From positions 1 through 19,575 of the forward strand of contig JALVKK010000319.1 of NCBI GenBank assembly GCA_027033875.1: a stretch of DNA of 19,575 nucleotides. The letters are read 5' to 3'. This document shows positions 1-8,792 of the stretch, one piece after another. The DNA is from Flavobacteriales bacterium (lineage in GTDB: Bacteria; Bacteroidota; Bacteroidia; Flavobacteriales; Flavobacteriaceae). The position numbers were made by a program, and so were the translations under genes. Position 1 is the stretch's first letter, and each line of letters begins with the position of its first letter. The notes beneath the pieces were generated by a model. The model was not told where the DNA came from and made no database searches. It saw nothing but the letters and a program-made list of their open reading frames with translations.

Positions 1-58
1 ATATCCTTAGCCTAATGTTTATTTTGAATTTGGTAAGTATTATAACGGTTTAGGGTGT

Positions 59-2557
59 TTATGTTATTAAATCTCCTAATTCCTCTTTGATTTTTTCAAG
101 TTTTTCTATTGCATCCCATTTACTTTTAATTACTGATTTTATTTTTTTATGTATTTCATTTCTTACATTTTCGTTTTTAGAAATTGGCAAAAGAAGTTCA
201 GACCATCTATTTGCAATATTTGGTAAAGTTGTTTCTATTAAAATCTTATTTTTAGACTGAATATGTGTTAAACTATGTGATAAGAGATATAGTAAATAAT
301 AAGGTGTAATACCATATTTATTATTTGGTTCAATAACTCTTAAAACAAGTATTTCTCTTGTCAGTAGAACTTCTTTGTCATAATCTGAAACCATTGCTAC
401 ACTGCCAATTCTGTAACTGCCTCTTCTTACATATAGAATATCTTCTTTCTCTAATTCTTTATTTTTCCCTTTTTTATTTAGATATATTTCTTTTGGTATT
501 CTTGACGTTGGGTCTTTATAAACGGCCCAATTAACAATATCTTTAACTCTAATATATGGAATGTTGCCTCTACCTTTATATTCTGCTGGTGGTGAACCGT
601 GTCCATCGAAAGCTTTTACAATTTTTTCGTCTATTAATTTTTGAACGGAAACTAATTGAATGTTTTCTTTTTCAGCAATTTCCTCAATCTCTTTTATTCT
701 ATTTTTCCAAAAGTATCTCGGAACAAAAATATTTGAATTAAACATTTTTTCTTTTGATACTTGAAATGTATATTTATCAAAAGATTTATTTTTTAATTCT
801 TCTATTACAAGAGGGACATCATCCCAAATATTATCTCTATCAATTTTTTTTGTTTCATAGTTCCAACGATAGATTTCTTTCCCTTGATGGTCGTGTCCCA
901 TTTCTTCAATTACAGCAAGATTAATTTTTGATTGCTGTGGTTTGTTTTTTTCAATAACAACGGCAACACATTTTGCGTTATTATACGGTCTAAATGTATT
1001 GTGCGGTAAATCAACTAACCACTTTATATTATTGCCTTTGGTCATATATTGTAAAACGTAACCTGATTTGGGTGCGTGAAAATAGGTTTCCGGTAAAATT
1101 ATTACCATTCTTCCACCTTCTTTTAAAAGTTGCAAAGAACGCTCAACAAACAATATTTGAGGGGCATCTTCTTTTTTTAATTTGTCAGTTTTAATGAAGA
1201 CGTCACTTTGTTTTTTCCATTTATAAGCTAAATCATATTGCCTCAATTTTTCTTGTCCTGTTACTTTTATTTCTTTACCAAAAGGTGGATTTGCAAGCAA
1301 AACATCAAATTGACCTAACTTAACATTTCTTTTTGTATCTTCATTCCAATTATCTGCTTTTTCTAAACTGTCATCACAAAAAATACCACCTTTACCATCT
1401 CCCATTAAAACCATATATGCTTTTGTAACTTTACTTAAAAAACGGTCTTTCTCTATGCCTTTAATATTTTTTATGGCAACTGCCATTTTTTCTTCATTAA
1501 GAGCTAAATCAGACCAACCATACTCTTTGGCTTGTTGTTCCAACACATTCCATTGGTGGCGTAAACTTTCAATTAAAAATCCACCACTACCACAAGCTGG
1601 GTCTATTACTTGTTCATTAGGTTGGGGATTTGTAATTTCAACTAATAATTTTACGATATTTCTAGGTGTAAAAAATTGTCCTTTACCTCCTTTTAAAGCA
1701 TCACTAATAAAAGTTTCAAAAGCATCTGCAATCACATCTCTATCTGCTTCAATCAAACAGTAATTTTGAAGTTCACCAACAACATAAACAATGGCTTCAT
1801 CATCTAAATTGATTGTATCACTTACTTCAATTATTTCAGGATATTTTTGTTTAACATTTGCAAATATTTTGTCTATTCGTGCTTTTACTACATTAGGTTG
1901 CTCATCAATCCCAACTCTAAATGATACTTTTTCATCTAGTTTCGTAAATTTTTCATCATAAATTTTACAAAATATTAAATTTATAAGTTCTTTTGCTAAT
2001 TCTTCATCTCTTGTAGCTCCCGTAAAATTCCCTGCAAGATATTTCCTAATAGTTTTGAATATAATTTTAAGATTTGTTGCATTAATTAAATCTTTTCTCT
2101 TAAATTTTCCTAAATCTTCTAATCTTTCAGTATATCTTGGAATATTTGGAATTGCTTTAAATGTAACTGTTCCCTGTTTTTCAATTTTTCTAATAAAAAG
2201 TCTTTCTTCTCCATTAAACCAAACTCCAATTTTTGCTTTGGATAATCTTAAATAATCTTCTAACTGTGTTTGTCCGTCTTTTCTATTATTTTTTTTACAT
2301 TCAACAATTATGTAGATATTTTCATCACTATGTTTTTCATTTTCAAATATTGCTATATCAACAGGATATTTTCCACTTGTATCAGAAGGTCTTGCTTTTA
2401 CTCTATATTGTGGGTGTGTTTGAATTAATTCTTTTGGGTATCCATAATCTTCAACAAGTTGTTTTGAAAATACCTGAACGGCTTGAATTTCTTCGGGTGT
2501 AGCTTTTACTTCTTTCCCTGAAATATAATCAATGATATATCCTTCTTTTGCTTTCAT
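59..2557 (-). CDS. Single-chain restriction-modification protein: nuclease, N6-adenine methyltransferase and one target-recognition domain
   Basis: The 832-residue protein appears to combine DNA cleavage, adenine methylation and sequence recognition in one chain. Residues about 20-125 look like an HsdR-N-type PD-(D/E)xK nuclease, with D67 in YPVDIAIF and E86-C-K88 in IIVECKK. Residues about 160-600 are HsdM-like: GQFFTP at 293-298, SAM-binding motif I DPACGSGGF at 319-327 and catalytic NPPF at 423-426. Residues about 610-832 resemble half of an HsdS subunit: one target-recognition domain followed by a charged helix ending in EKLEKIKEELGDL. There is no helicase, so this is not a classical type I HsdR; the domain order resembles type IIG enzymes. 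The ATG is preceded by AAAGGAG, a strong Shine-Dalgarno unlike any other gene here. Arginine is mostly AGA and GC is visibly lower than in the neighbours, suggesting acquisition by transfer. The domain calls are strong; active cleavage is inferred. Confidence 0.9.
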   Translation of the reverse strand: MKAKEGYIIDYISGKEVKATPEEIQAVQVFSKQLVEDYGYPKELIQTHPQYRVKARPSDTSGKYPVDIAIFENEKHSDENIYIIVECKKNNRKDGQTQLEDYLRLSKAKIGVWFNGEERLFIRKIEKQGTVTFKAIPNIPRYTERLEDLGKFKRKDLINATNLKIIFKTIRKYLAGNFTGATRDEELAKELINLIFCKIYDEKFTKLDEKVSFRVGIDEQPNVVKARIDKIFANVKQKYPEIIEVSDTINLDDEAIVYVVGELQNYCLIEADRDVIADAFETFISDALKGGKGQFFTPRNIVKLLVEITNPQPNEQVIDPACGSGGFLIESLRHQWNVLEQQAKEYGWSDLALNEEKMAVAIKNIKGIEKDRFLSKVTKAYMVLMGDGKGGIFCDDSLEKADNWNEDTKRNVKLGQFDVLLANPPFGKEIKVTGQEKLRQYDLAYKWKKQSDVFIKTDKLKKEDAPQILFVERSLQLLKEGGRMVIILPETYFHAPKSGYVLQYMTKGNNIKWLVDLPHNTFRPYNNAKCVAVVIEKNKPQQSKINLAVIEEMGHDHQGKEIYRWNYETKKIDRDNIWDDVPLVIEELKNKSFDKYTFQVSKEKMFNSNIFVPRYFWKNRIKEIEEIAEKENIQLVSVQKLIDEKIVKAFDGHGSPPAEYKGRGNIPYIRVKDIVNWAVYKDPTSRIPKEIYLNKKGKNKELEKEDILYVRRGSYRIGSVAMVSDYDKEVLLTREILVLRVIEPNNKYGITPYYLLYLLSHSLTHIQSKNKILIETTLPNIANRWSELLLPISKNENVRNEIHKKIKSVIKSKWDAIEKLEKIKEELGDLIT

Positions 2558-2579
2558 TAAAATCTCCTTTTATTTTTTT

Positions 2580-2610
2580 CAAAAATAACACTATTTATCA
2601 TTATGTGCAA
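2580..2610 (-). promoter_or_regulatory. Bacteroidota-type promoter of the restriction-modification gene
   Basis: On the minus strand the sequence reads TATTTTTG at 2587-2580, a full match to the TAnnTTTG -7 element. A TTG core lies at 2610-2608, 20 nt further upstream, in the -33 position. The box ends 22 nt before the ATG at 2557, and the Shine-Dalgarno AAAGGAG lies between the two. Confidence 0.5.
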
Positions 2611-2716
2611 TTTTGTTTCTTTTTCTAATGCCCTACAGCGAAATTGTATAAAAAACACGACTGTAAATAGATTTTTTTTTGTAATTTGGTATTTCTTTTT
2701 TTTAAACAGAATGAAT

Positions 2717-3592
2717 ATGAAAAGAATAGCTGAATCAGAATTGATTTTAAATCCCGATGGCAGTGTTTATCATTTGAACCTGCGTCCGGAACATATTGCC
2801 AATGAGATAATTTTTGTAGGCGATCAAAAACGTGTTGACCGGATAGCCGCTCATTTTGACACAATAGAATTTGAAACACAAAAACGTGAGTTTCATACGG
2901 TTACAGGATTTTATAAAACTAAAAAAATAACAGTTATGTCCACCGGTATCGGGCCGGATAATATTGATATTGTCATGAATGAATTAGATGCACTAGTCAA
3001 TATCGATTTGAAAAAACGCATTATCAAAGACCGACATACCACCTTAAATATAGTTCGTATCGGTACGTCCGGTTCGTTGCAAGCCGATATTCCCGTTGAC
3101 AGTTTTGTATTGGGTAAATACGGACTTGGTATGGATGGTATGCTACATTATTACGATGCGACTCATGTACGCGAATTGGATATGGAAGAGGCTTTTATCA
3201 GACATACCGGTTGGCATCCTGACAAAGCGCGTCCTTATATCGTCAAAAACAGTGATTTTCTTGAAAAAATTCTACTGACAGACAAAGTTTACAGTGGTAT
3301 AACCGGTACCGCAGGTGGTTTTTTCGGACCGCAAGGTCGTGTGTTGCGCCTGCCCCTCTCCGACCCCGATATGAATAAAAAATTAGATAGTTTTGAATAT
3401 AATGGTGTGAGAATGAGTAACTTGGAAATGGAAACATCGGCTATATACGGGCTGGCAAAATTATTGGGACACAATGCTTGTTCGATGAATGCCATTATAG
3501 CCAACCGATCTAATATGACATTTAGCAAAGATCCTTATATACCAGTGGACGGACTGATTCAATATACTTTAGAGCGTTTGTTATTGATATAA
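2717..3592 (+). CDS. Nucleoside phosphorylase (uridine/purine phosphorylase family)
   Basis: A 291-residue member of the PNP/UDP phosphorylase family, which cleaves nucleosides with phosphate to a free base and ribose-1-phosphate in salvage. Visible motifs are FVGD near residue 33 and GTSGS near 116 (phosphate site), STGIGPDN near 75, and NLEMETSAIYG near 235, whose Glu-Met-Glu normally grips the ribose. NAIIANR follows near residue 258. Whether the base is uracil, a purine or something else cannot be read from the sequence. The reading frame stays open back to 2603, but conserved sequence begins only at IAESELILNPDG, so I place the start at the ATG at 2717; an ATG at 2711 is equally possible. 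The metallo-hydrolase gene starts 10 nt after the stop, so the two are probably co-transcribed. No convincing promoter box was seen in front. Confidence 0.9.
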   Translation: MKRIAESELILNPDGSVYHLNLRPEHIANEIIFVGDQKRVDRIAAHFDTIEFETQKREFHTVTGFYKTKKITVMSTGIGPDNIDIVMNELDALVNIDLKKRIIKDRHTTLNIVRIGTSGSLQADIPVDSFVLGKYGLGMDGMLHYYDATHVRELDMEEAFIRHTGWHPDKARPYIVKNSDFLEKILLTDKVYSGITGTAGGFFGPQGRVLRLPLSDPDMNKKLDSFEYNGVRMSNLEMETSAIYGLAKLLGHNACSMNAIIANRSNMTFSKDPYIPVDGLIQYTLERLLLI

Positions 3593-3602
3593 AACGGTAT
3601 AA

Positions 3603-4373
3603 ATGAAAATAAAACTACTAGGTACAGGTACTTCACAAGGTGTTCCGGTAATCGGTTGTCAGTGTGAAGTTTGTCGTTCTGACAATCTTAAAGACAAACG
3701 CTTACGCACCGCTGCTATGATTGAATGGGACCAAAAGCGTTATGTATTCGATTGCGGACCGGATTTCAGAACGCAAATGCTTAGAGAACAAATTGATCGT
3801 ATCGACGGGATATTTTTTACTCATGAACACGCTGACCATACCGCAGGATTGGACGATATCAGACCTTTGTATTTCAAGCAAGCACGCCCCGTCCCTATTT
3901 ATGCTTTGCCGCGTGTTATTCAAGATTTGCAAAAACGTTTCGATTATATTTTTACCAACGAAAATCGCTATCCGGGCGCGCCTCGTGTCAAAATCCACCA
4001 ACTCGAACCGCATCAAAAAATTAATTTGGGCGATAAAACTTTGGAAGCGCTACCCGTTTTGCATGGTCAACTGCCTATATTAGCTTATAAAATAGACAAT
4101 ATCGCATATATTACCGATGCCAAATTTTTGCCGGATACTACCATTGATGTTTTAACTAATCAATTAGACTTGTTGATAATCAACAGTTTACATCAAAAAC
4201 AACATCAAACCCATTTCAATTTGAAAGAAGCACTTAAAATCATAAAAATCATAAATCCCAAACAAGCAATTTTAACCCATATCAGTCATCATATGGGATT
4301 GTATGAGGAAATCAGCCGGCAACTTCCCGCCCGTGTAAAATTAGGTTATGACGGAATGCTTTTGGAAATATAA
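3603..4373 (+). CDS. PhnP-like MBL-fold metallo-hydrolase
   Basis: A 256-residue metallo-beta-lactamase-fold hydrolase of the PhnP/RNase Z-like branch, probably a cytoplasmic phosphodiesterase. The N-terminus LLGTGTSQGVPVIGC leads into a C-x-C-x2-C cluster (C19, C21, C24) that holds a structural zinc in PhnP. The metal-site motif HEHADH is at residues 74-79, followed by GLDDIRPL. Further likely metal ligands are H154 in VLHGQ, D172 in YITDA, and a histidine in THISHH near 226-230. Length is typical of the family. PhnP acts on cyclic ribose phosphates in phosphonate breakdown, but no other phosphonate genes are present, so the substrate here is unknown. The gene follows the nucleoside phosphorylase by 10 nt, which is compatible with a role in ribose-phosphate or nucleotide metabolism, as inference only. 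Confidence 0.88.
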   Translation: MKIKLLGTGTSQGVPVIGCQCEVCRSDNLKDKRLRTAAMIEWDQKRYVFDCGPDFRTQMLREQIDRIDGIFFTHEHADHTAGLDDIRPLYFKQARPVPIYALPRVIQDLQKRFDYIFTNENRYPGAPRVKIHQLEPHQKINLGDKTLEALPVLHGQLPILAYKIDNIAYITDAKFLPDTTIDVLTNQLDLLIINSLHQKQHQTHFNLKEALKIIKIINPKQAILTHISHHMGLYEEISRQLPARVKLGYDGMLLEI

Positions 4374-4395
4374 TCCGAAAATTAGCTTATATTTG
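4361..4395 (+). promoter_or_regulatory. Promoter of the LolD-type ATPase gene
   Basis: TATATTTG at 4388-4395 matches the TAnnTTTG -7 consensus. A TTTG at 4361-4364, inside the last codons of the upstream hydrolase, stands 23 nt away, at the long end of the usual -33 spacing. The box ends 19 nt before the ATG at 4415. The ATPase/BatA pair can therefore be transcribed independently of the hydrolase. Confidence 0.5.
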
Positions 4396-4414
4396 TCATT
4401 GATAAAGATACCAA

Positions 4415-5071
4415 ATGATTATAGCTGAAAATTTACATAAAAAATACGGCAGGCTTGAAGTCTTAAAAGGCGTTTCACTTCATATTAAAGCAGGTGAAGT
4501 CGTATCGATCGTAGGACCTTCGGGTGCCGGTAAAACAACTTTATTGCAACTGATAGGAACTCTTGACAAACCTACGAATAAAGATTATAAACTGGTTATT
4601 AACCAACAATATTTAAAAGGACAGAGTGATAAAGAATTGTCAAAATTTCGTAACAAACAAATAGGTTTTATTTTCCAATTTCACCAATTGTTACCCGAAT
4701 TTACAGCTGTTGAAAATGTTGCCATACCCGCATTGATTGCAGGTTTTTCAATAAATGAAGCAAAACGTAAAGCAGCCGATTTGCTCGATTTATTGGGGTT
4801 GTCGGAACGCTTAGATCACAAGCCGGCAAAATTGTCGGGTGGTGAACAACAGCGGGTTGCGGTTGCACGTGCTTTAATTAATCGTCCGTCAGTAATTATG
4901 GCGGACGAACCCAGTGGTAATCTAGATACTGAAAACGCCAAACAATTGCATAAATTATTTTTTGAATTACGCGACCGTTTTAATCAAACCTTTGTCATTG
5001 TTACACACAACGAAGAATTGGCTGAAATGTCCGATAGAAAATTAATGATGCGAGACGGACTAATAATATAA
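4415..5071 (+). CDS. lolD: LolD-type ABC transporter ATP-binding protein
   Basis: A 218-residue ATPase of the LolD/MacB/FtsE group, which powers an FtsX-like permease; in the Lol system it releases outer-membrane lipoproteins from the inner membrane. The full set of ATPase motifs is present: Walker A GPSGAGKT at 34-41, Q-loop Q88 in FIFQFHQLLPEFTA (a stretch characteristic of LolD), signature LSGGEQQ at 140-146, Walker B VIMADEP at 160-166 and switch histidine H198. No permease is adjacent; a BatA-domain membrane protein starts 6 nt after the stop. A LolC/E-like permease begins at 19167 in this window and could be its partner, though that pairing is inference. The family call is firm, while the exact substrate is open because LolD and MacB-type ATPases look alike. 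Confidence 0.9.
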   Translation: MIIAENLHKKYGRLEVLKGVSLHIKAGEVVSIVGPSGAGKTTLLQLIGTLDKPTNKDYKLVINQQYLKGQSDKELSKFRNKQIGFIFQFHQLLPEFTAVENVAIPALIAGFSINEAKRKAADLLDLLGLSERLDHKPAKLSGGEQQRVAVARALINRPSVIMADEPSGNLDTENAKQLHKLFFELRDRFNQTFVIVTHNEELAEMSDRKLMMRDGLII

Positions 5072-5077
5072 TAATGT

Positions 5078-7024
5078 ATGATATTTGAATATCCGAACAT
5101 ATTATACGCTTTACTTCTATTGCTGATACCAATCATTATTCATTTGGTACGTTGGAAAAAATATAAGCAACAAGTTTTTACCAATGTCGATTTTTTAAAA
5201 GATTTGGAAATCAAATCCCGTAAAAGTCGCCGGCTTAAAGAATTATTGGTTTTATTGACCCGTTTGCTGACAATAGCCGCACTTGTTCTGGCTTTTGCCA
5301 AACCTTACAAAAACTCAAAAGCTCAATCCGACCGGATTAACCAAACGCAAAATATTATTTATTTGGACAACTCGCTTAGTATGGACGCTATGCGAGATAA
5401 TACGAACTTGTGGCAAAATTTTATACAAGATTTACAACAAAATTTACCAAATAACACGACTTATACCCTACTGACCAATAAGGATATTTACCGGAATGTC
5501 AGCCGAAAAAATCTAAATTTGGTTTTGCAACAAATAGCACTGAACGGCACCGCTACACGACATGAGCAAAATTTAACAAAAATATCATATCTCGTTAAAA
5601 ATCAACAAAATACACTAACAAATGTTTTGTATTGTTCTGATATGCAAAACCTATATAACGAAAATTTGAACGATGTTATACGGCAACAACCGGATATTCA
5701 ATATTATTTTTTGACCCGTCATTATCCCGACTTACAAAATATCAGTATCGATAGTATTCGGTTTGTTGAAAAAACCGCTGATGCTTATGAATTTAATCTC
5801 CGGCTCTCAGCCAATAACCACCAACTGAAATCACCGGTTACTATTCGTCATAATAACGAAATTTTATGGCGCGGATATGTCGATTTTAAAGACAGTTTGC
5901 AACAGAACTTAAAGATTCATTTGGCTTTAAAACAAGATTTGGAAGCTGTTGTCAAACTTCATGATAAAGGCTTTCAGTTTGATAATGCATTGTATTTTAC
6001 ATATCATACTGCCGGCAAAATCAAAGTGCTGGTACTGGGAAATGAGCTTCCCGCCTATTTGAAAAAAATATATACTTCTGACGAATTTCAACTCGATTTA
6101 AAACAACTTAACAAATTAAATATCAACAGTTTGCAGGATTATGATTTAATTGTATTAAATCATAATGATATACCTTCCGGCTACACAAATGCACTCAATC
6201 AATACATAGCACAATATGGCAATCTGCTGATAATTCCGTCATACAACAAAGCAGATGCCTTGCAAAATTTGTTGAACAATTTGCATATACGCGCACGAGT
6301 TCAACTAGACACATCTGAAGTTTTTCTAAACCGGATATGTTACCAACATCCGTTGTTTAAACATGCTTTTACCAAACAAGTACGTAATTTTGCTTATCCG
6401 TTTGTCAAGCAGCATTACCGAATTTCACCCCCCGGTGAATGTTTATACAAATTGAGTGATCAAAGTCTGTTTGCGCAAGTTTTCAAACGCAAAGGACAAA
6501 TTTTTGTAATCAATACGCCTATCGATAGTCAAAATACTGATTTTGAACAAGCGGCATCTTTGATTGTAACTTTGTTTTATCAAATAGGAAAAGCGCGCGA
6601 CAACAGGCAAAATTTATATTATATAATCGGCGCAAAAAATACTTGGCAAGTACCGGTTGCCTTAGATCCTGACGAAACCATACAATTGACTGCCCGTCAA
6701 GAAAGTTTTGTTCCGTATCAAGTGAATCAATATAAACAGGTGCAAATTACAACGGATGAGTTGCCCGAAAAAAACGGTATATATAATATAATGTATCACA
6801 AACAAAAAGCAGGTAGTGTAGCTTATAATTATAACCGTAAAGAAAATCTGATGGACTTTTTGGAAGTGTCTGAAAATGAACATGTTCATCATATTTCAAG
6901 CATCAATAATTTTGTTTCTCAACAACAAGCCTATTTCAAATCACAAAGTATGTGGCAATGGTTTTTGGGTCTGGCGCTCTTGTTTTTATTGATTGAAATG
7001 TTATTAATCAGATATTGGAAATAA
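5078..7024 (+). CDS. BatA-domain membrane protein with VWA-like region
   Basis: A 648-residue inner-membrane protein. The N-terminus is a BatA domain: a membrane segment at about residues 7-24, a basic cytoplasmic loop with VRWKK and SRKSRRLKELL, and a second segment at about 55-74. A von Willebrand A-like region begins at IIYLDNSLSM, where D97-x-S99-x-S101 matches a MIDAS metal site. A long periplasmic part follows, and the chain ends in a third membrane segment at about 625-645 with RYWK at the tail. In Bacteroidota such proteins are often labelled aerotolerance regulators by similarity to Bat operon products. This copy is outside any moxR/bat operon and is probably translated together with the LolD-type ATPase 6 nt upstream, which may hint at a joint envelope role. 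The function is not established. Confidence 0.82.
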   Translation: MIFEYPNILYALLLLLIPIIIHLVRWKKYKQQVFTNVDFLKDLEIKSRKSRRLKELLVLLTRLLTIAALVLAFAKPYKNSKAQSDRINQTQNIIYLDNSLSMDAMRDNTNLWQNFIQDLQQNLPNNTTYTLLTNKDIYRNVSRKNLNLVLQQIALNGTATRHEQNLTKISYLVKNQQNTLTNVLYCSDMQNLYNENLNDVIRQQPDIQYYFLTRHYPDLQNISIDSIRFVEKTADAYEFNLRLSANNHQLKSPVTIRHNNEILWRGYVDFKDSLQQNLKIHLALKQDLEAVVKLHDKGFQFDNALYFTYHTAGKIKVLVLGNELPAYLKKIYTSDEFQLDLKQLNKLNINSLQDYDLIVLNHNDIPSGYTNALNQYIAQYGNLLIIPSYNKADALQNLLNNLHIRARVQLDTSEVFLNRICYQHPLFKHAFTKQVRNFAYPFVKQHYRISPPGECLYKLSDQSLFAQVFKRKGQIFVINTPIDSQNTDFEQAASLIVTLFYQIGKARDNRQNLYYIIGAKNTWQVPVALDPDETIQLTARQESFVPYQVNQYKQVQITTDELPEKNGIYNIMYHKQKAGSVAYNYNRKENLMDFLEVSENEHVHHISSINNFVSQQQAYFKSQSMWQWFLGLALLFLLIEMLLIRYWK

Positions 7025-7120
7025 TTTTGATACTTAAACATTTTTTATATATGTTATATGCTACAAACTTTTTGTTTCTGTTGCATAAATTGATGTGATA
7101 TAAATAAATGCATATTCGTC

Positions 7121-7154
7121 TATTTAGATAATAAAGAAAAATATCGTATTTTTG
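7121..7154 (+). promoter_or_regulatory. Promoter of the alpha/beta hydrolase gene
   Basis: TATTTTTG at 7147-7154 matches the -7 consensus TAnnTTTG and ends 23 nt before the ATG at 7178. A near-consensus TTTA at 7123-7126 lies 20 nt upstream at the -33 position. The 153-nt gap 7025-7177 contains nothing else I could recognise. Confidence 0.45.
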
Positions 7155-7177
7155 TAATATTGTAATTTAATTGGTTT

Positions 7178-7942
7178 ATGTTCGACAATTATATTAAGAA
7201 GGAAAATAATTTTACGTATTTGGAAAAAGGCGAAGGAGCACCACTTGTAATTTTGCATGGCATTATGGGCGGTTTAAGTAATTTTGATAAGGTAATTGAT
7301 TATTTTTCAAATCATTACAAAGTTATTATGCCGGTATTACCGATATATACATTTCCCTTGTTAAAAACCAGTGTCAAAGGTTTTTCCAAATTTTTATACG
7401 ATTTTTTTGAACATAAAAACATAGATAAAGCCATACTTTTGGGCAATTCTCTCGGGGGACACATCGCTTTATATTTTGCCAATAAAAATCCTGAAAAAGT
7501 TATTGCCATGATTTTGACCGGCAGCAGTGGTTTGTACGAAAAAAGTATGGGTGATTCATACCCAAAACGAAAAAATTACGATTATATTAAACAAAAAGCA
7601 CAAGAAGTTTTTCATAATCCGAAAGTTGCTACCAAAGAATTGGTCGATGAAGTATTTGAGATTGTCAACAACCGGATGAAAGTAATCAGAACTTTGGCAC
7701 TTGCCAAAAGTGCCATCAGACACAATATGGCGAAAGACTTACCAAATTTAAAAATGCCGGTTTGTTTAATTTGGGGTAAAGATGATAAAGTAACCCCACC
7801 TCATGTCGCGGAAGATTTTAACAGACTACTCCCCGACTCCGATTTGTATTGGATAGACCAATGCGGACATGCCCCGATGATGGAACACCCTGACTATTTT
7901 GTCAAACTCATGTCTGAATGGCTAACCAAACGAAAATTATAA
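7178..7942 (+). CDS. Alpha/beta-fold hydrolase
   Basis: A 254-residue single-domain alpha/beta hydrolase without a signal peptide, so probably cytoplasmic. The oxyanion-hole region is HGIMGG at 27-32. The nucleophile elbow is GNSLGG with S91, the acid is probably D203 in WGKDDKVTPP, and the base is H231 in QCGHAPMMEHP, giving a complete catalytic triad. The cap region, about 120-180, is short and helical. The family includes esterases, C-C bond hydrolases and lipases, and nothing in the sequence or neighbours fixes the substrate. The gene is monocistronic with its own promoter, and its 3' end converges on the MscS gene, leaving 19 nt between the stop codons. Confidence 0.88.
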   Translation: MFDNYIKKENNFTYLEKGEGAPLVILHGIMGGLSNFDKVIDYFSNHYKVIMPVLPIYTFPLLKTSVKGFSKFLYDFFEHKNIDKAILLGNSLGGHIALYFANKNPEKVIAMILTGSSGLYEKSMGDSYPKRKNYDYIKQKAQEVFHNPKVATKELVDEVFEIVNNRMKVIRTLALAKSAIRHNMAKDLPNLKMPVCLIWGKDDKVTPPHVAEDFNRLLPDSDLYWIDQCGHAPMMEHPDYFVKLMSEWLTKRKL

Positions 7943-7961
7943 ATTTGTATAATCGAATTTT

Positions 7962-8792
7962 CTACTTACCAAACTTACCGTATTCAATACCTTCTGAATA
8001 AGGAACTTTAATACCGTTTTCATGCAAGGCATCTTTCAAAGCTTTATGTCCTGCAAAAACAACTTCCCAATAATCATCAGGTTTGACATAAGGACGCACC
8101 ATGATCAATAAACTGTGTGAATCAAAATCAGCAATACCGATTTCAACAGCCGGTTCGGACAAAACTTTAGGTACTTTGGTAATGGCATGTAACAAAATCT
8201 CTTTGATTTCATCCCAATTTTCTTCATAAGGAATATGTATATCAATTTCCAACCGGATCACGCCTTTTTCCGAATAATTGGCAACGATATCATCCGTAAT
8301 TTTTGAATTGGGAACGATTAAAACTTTTTTACCGGGAGTTACCACTTTGGTATTAAAAATCATAATTTCTTCAACCTTGCCGAATTTGTCGCCCAACTGT
8401 ATCCAATCACCGACTTTATAAGGTTTTAATGTTAAAATAAGCAAACCGGAAGCAAAATTTCCCAAACTGCCCTGCAATGACATACCAACGGCAAATCCAA
8501 TAGCTGCTACCAACGCTACCAATCCGGACAAATCAGCACCCAACACATTCAAAGCAATAAATATTACAATCGCTTTGAGTGAAATATCGACGATGTCTAA
8601 CAAAAAAGGACGGATATTATCGGAAATACCTGCTTTTAACATTACTTTTTCGATAGCTTTGTGCAGCCTTTTTACGATTTTCATTCCTATCCAAATAATG
8701 ATACCGGCTATAAGAATTCTCACACCGTAACTGACTATCTTATCGATATCATTCTTATCAAAATGAAATAAATCATTCAAATATTCTTTCAT
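7962..8792 (-). CDS. mscS: Small-conductance mechanosensitive channel, MscS family
   Basis: A 276-residue channel, close to the 286 residues of E. coli MscS, which opens on membrane tension to release solutes during hypo-osmotic shock. Membrane segments are at about residues 20-40 and 62-84. The pore-lining TM3 runs from about 88 to 125 and is Gly/Ala rich (LVALVAAIGFAVGMSLQGSL, then GNFASG). The beta domain follows, with KPYKVGDWI near 123 and the signature PNSKI at 161-165, and the C-terminal alpha/beta domain ends the chain. Start ATG at 8792. A near-match -7 box, TAATTTTC, lies at 8823-8816 on the minus strand, with a TTG core 20 nt further upstream at 8846-8844, so it probably has its own promoter. 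The gap 8793-9043 up to the HD gene is extremely AT-rich and holds no gene. Confidence 0.93.
   Translation of the reverse strand: MKEYLNDLFHFDKNDIDKIVSYGVRILIAGIIIWIGMKIVKRLHKAIEKVMLKAGISDNIRPFLLDIVDISLKAIVIFIALNVLGADLSGLVALVAAIGFAVGMSLQGSLGNFASGLLILTLKPYKVGDWIQLGDKFGKVEEIMIFNTKVVTPGKKVLIVPNSKITDDIVANYSEKGVIRLEIDIHIPYEENWDEIKEILLHAITKVPKVLSEPAVEIGIADFDSHSLLIMVRPYVKPDDYWEVVFAGHKALKDALHENGIKVPYSEGIEYGKFGK

Noticed and set aside
2603..2710. N-terminal extension of the nucleoside phosphorylase frame back to 2603
   Set aside because: The extra 36 residues read through a T-rich intergenic stretch, do not resemble the family and overlap the divergent promoter region. The family's conserved start is at 2711 or 2717.
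5078..7024. Part of a Bat aerotolerance operon
   Set aside because: No MoxR ATPase, DUF58 protein or second Bat protein is adjacent; only the BatA-type N-terminus is shared.
7932..7962. Possible terminator between the alpha/beta hydrolase and MscS genes (ATTATA/TATAAT arms with loop AATTTG)
   Set aside because: Only six A/T base pairs without interruption; too weak to separate from chance in AT-rich DNA.
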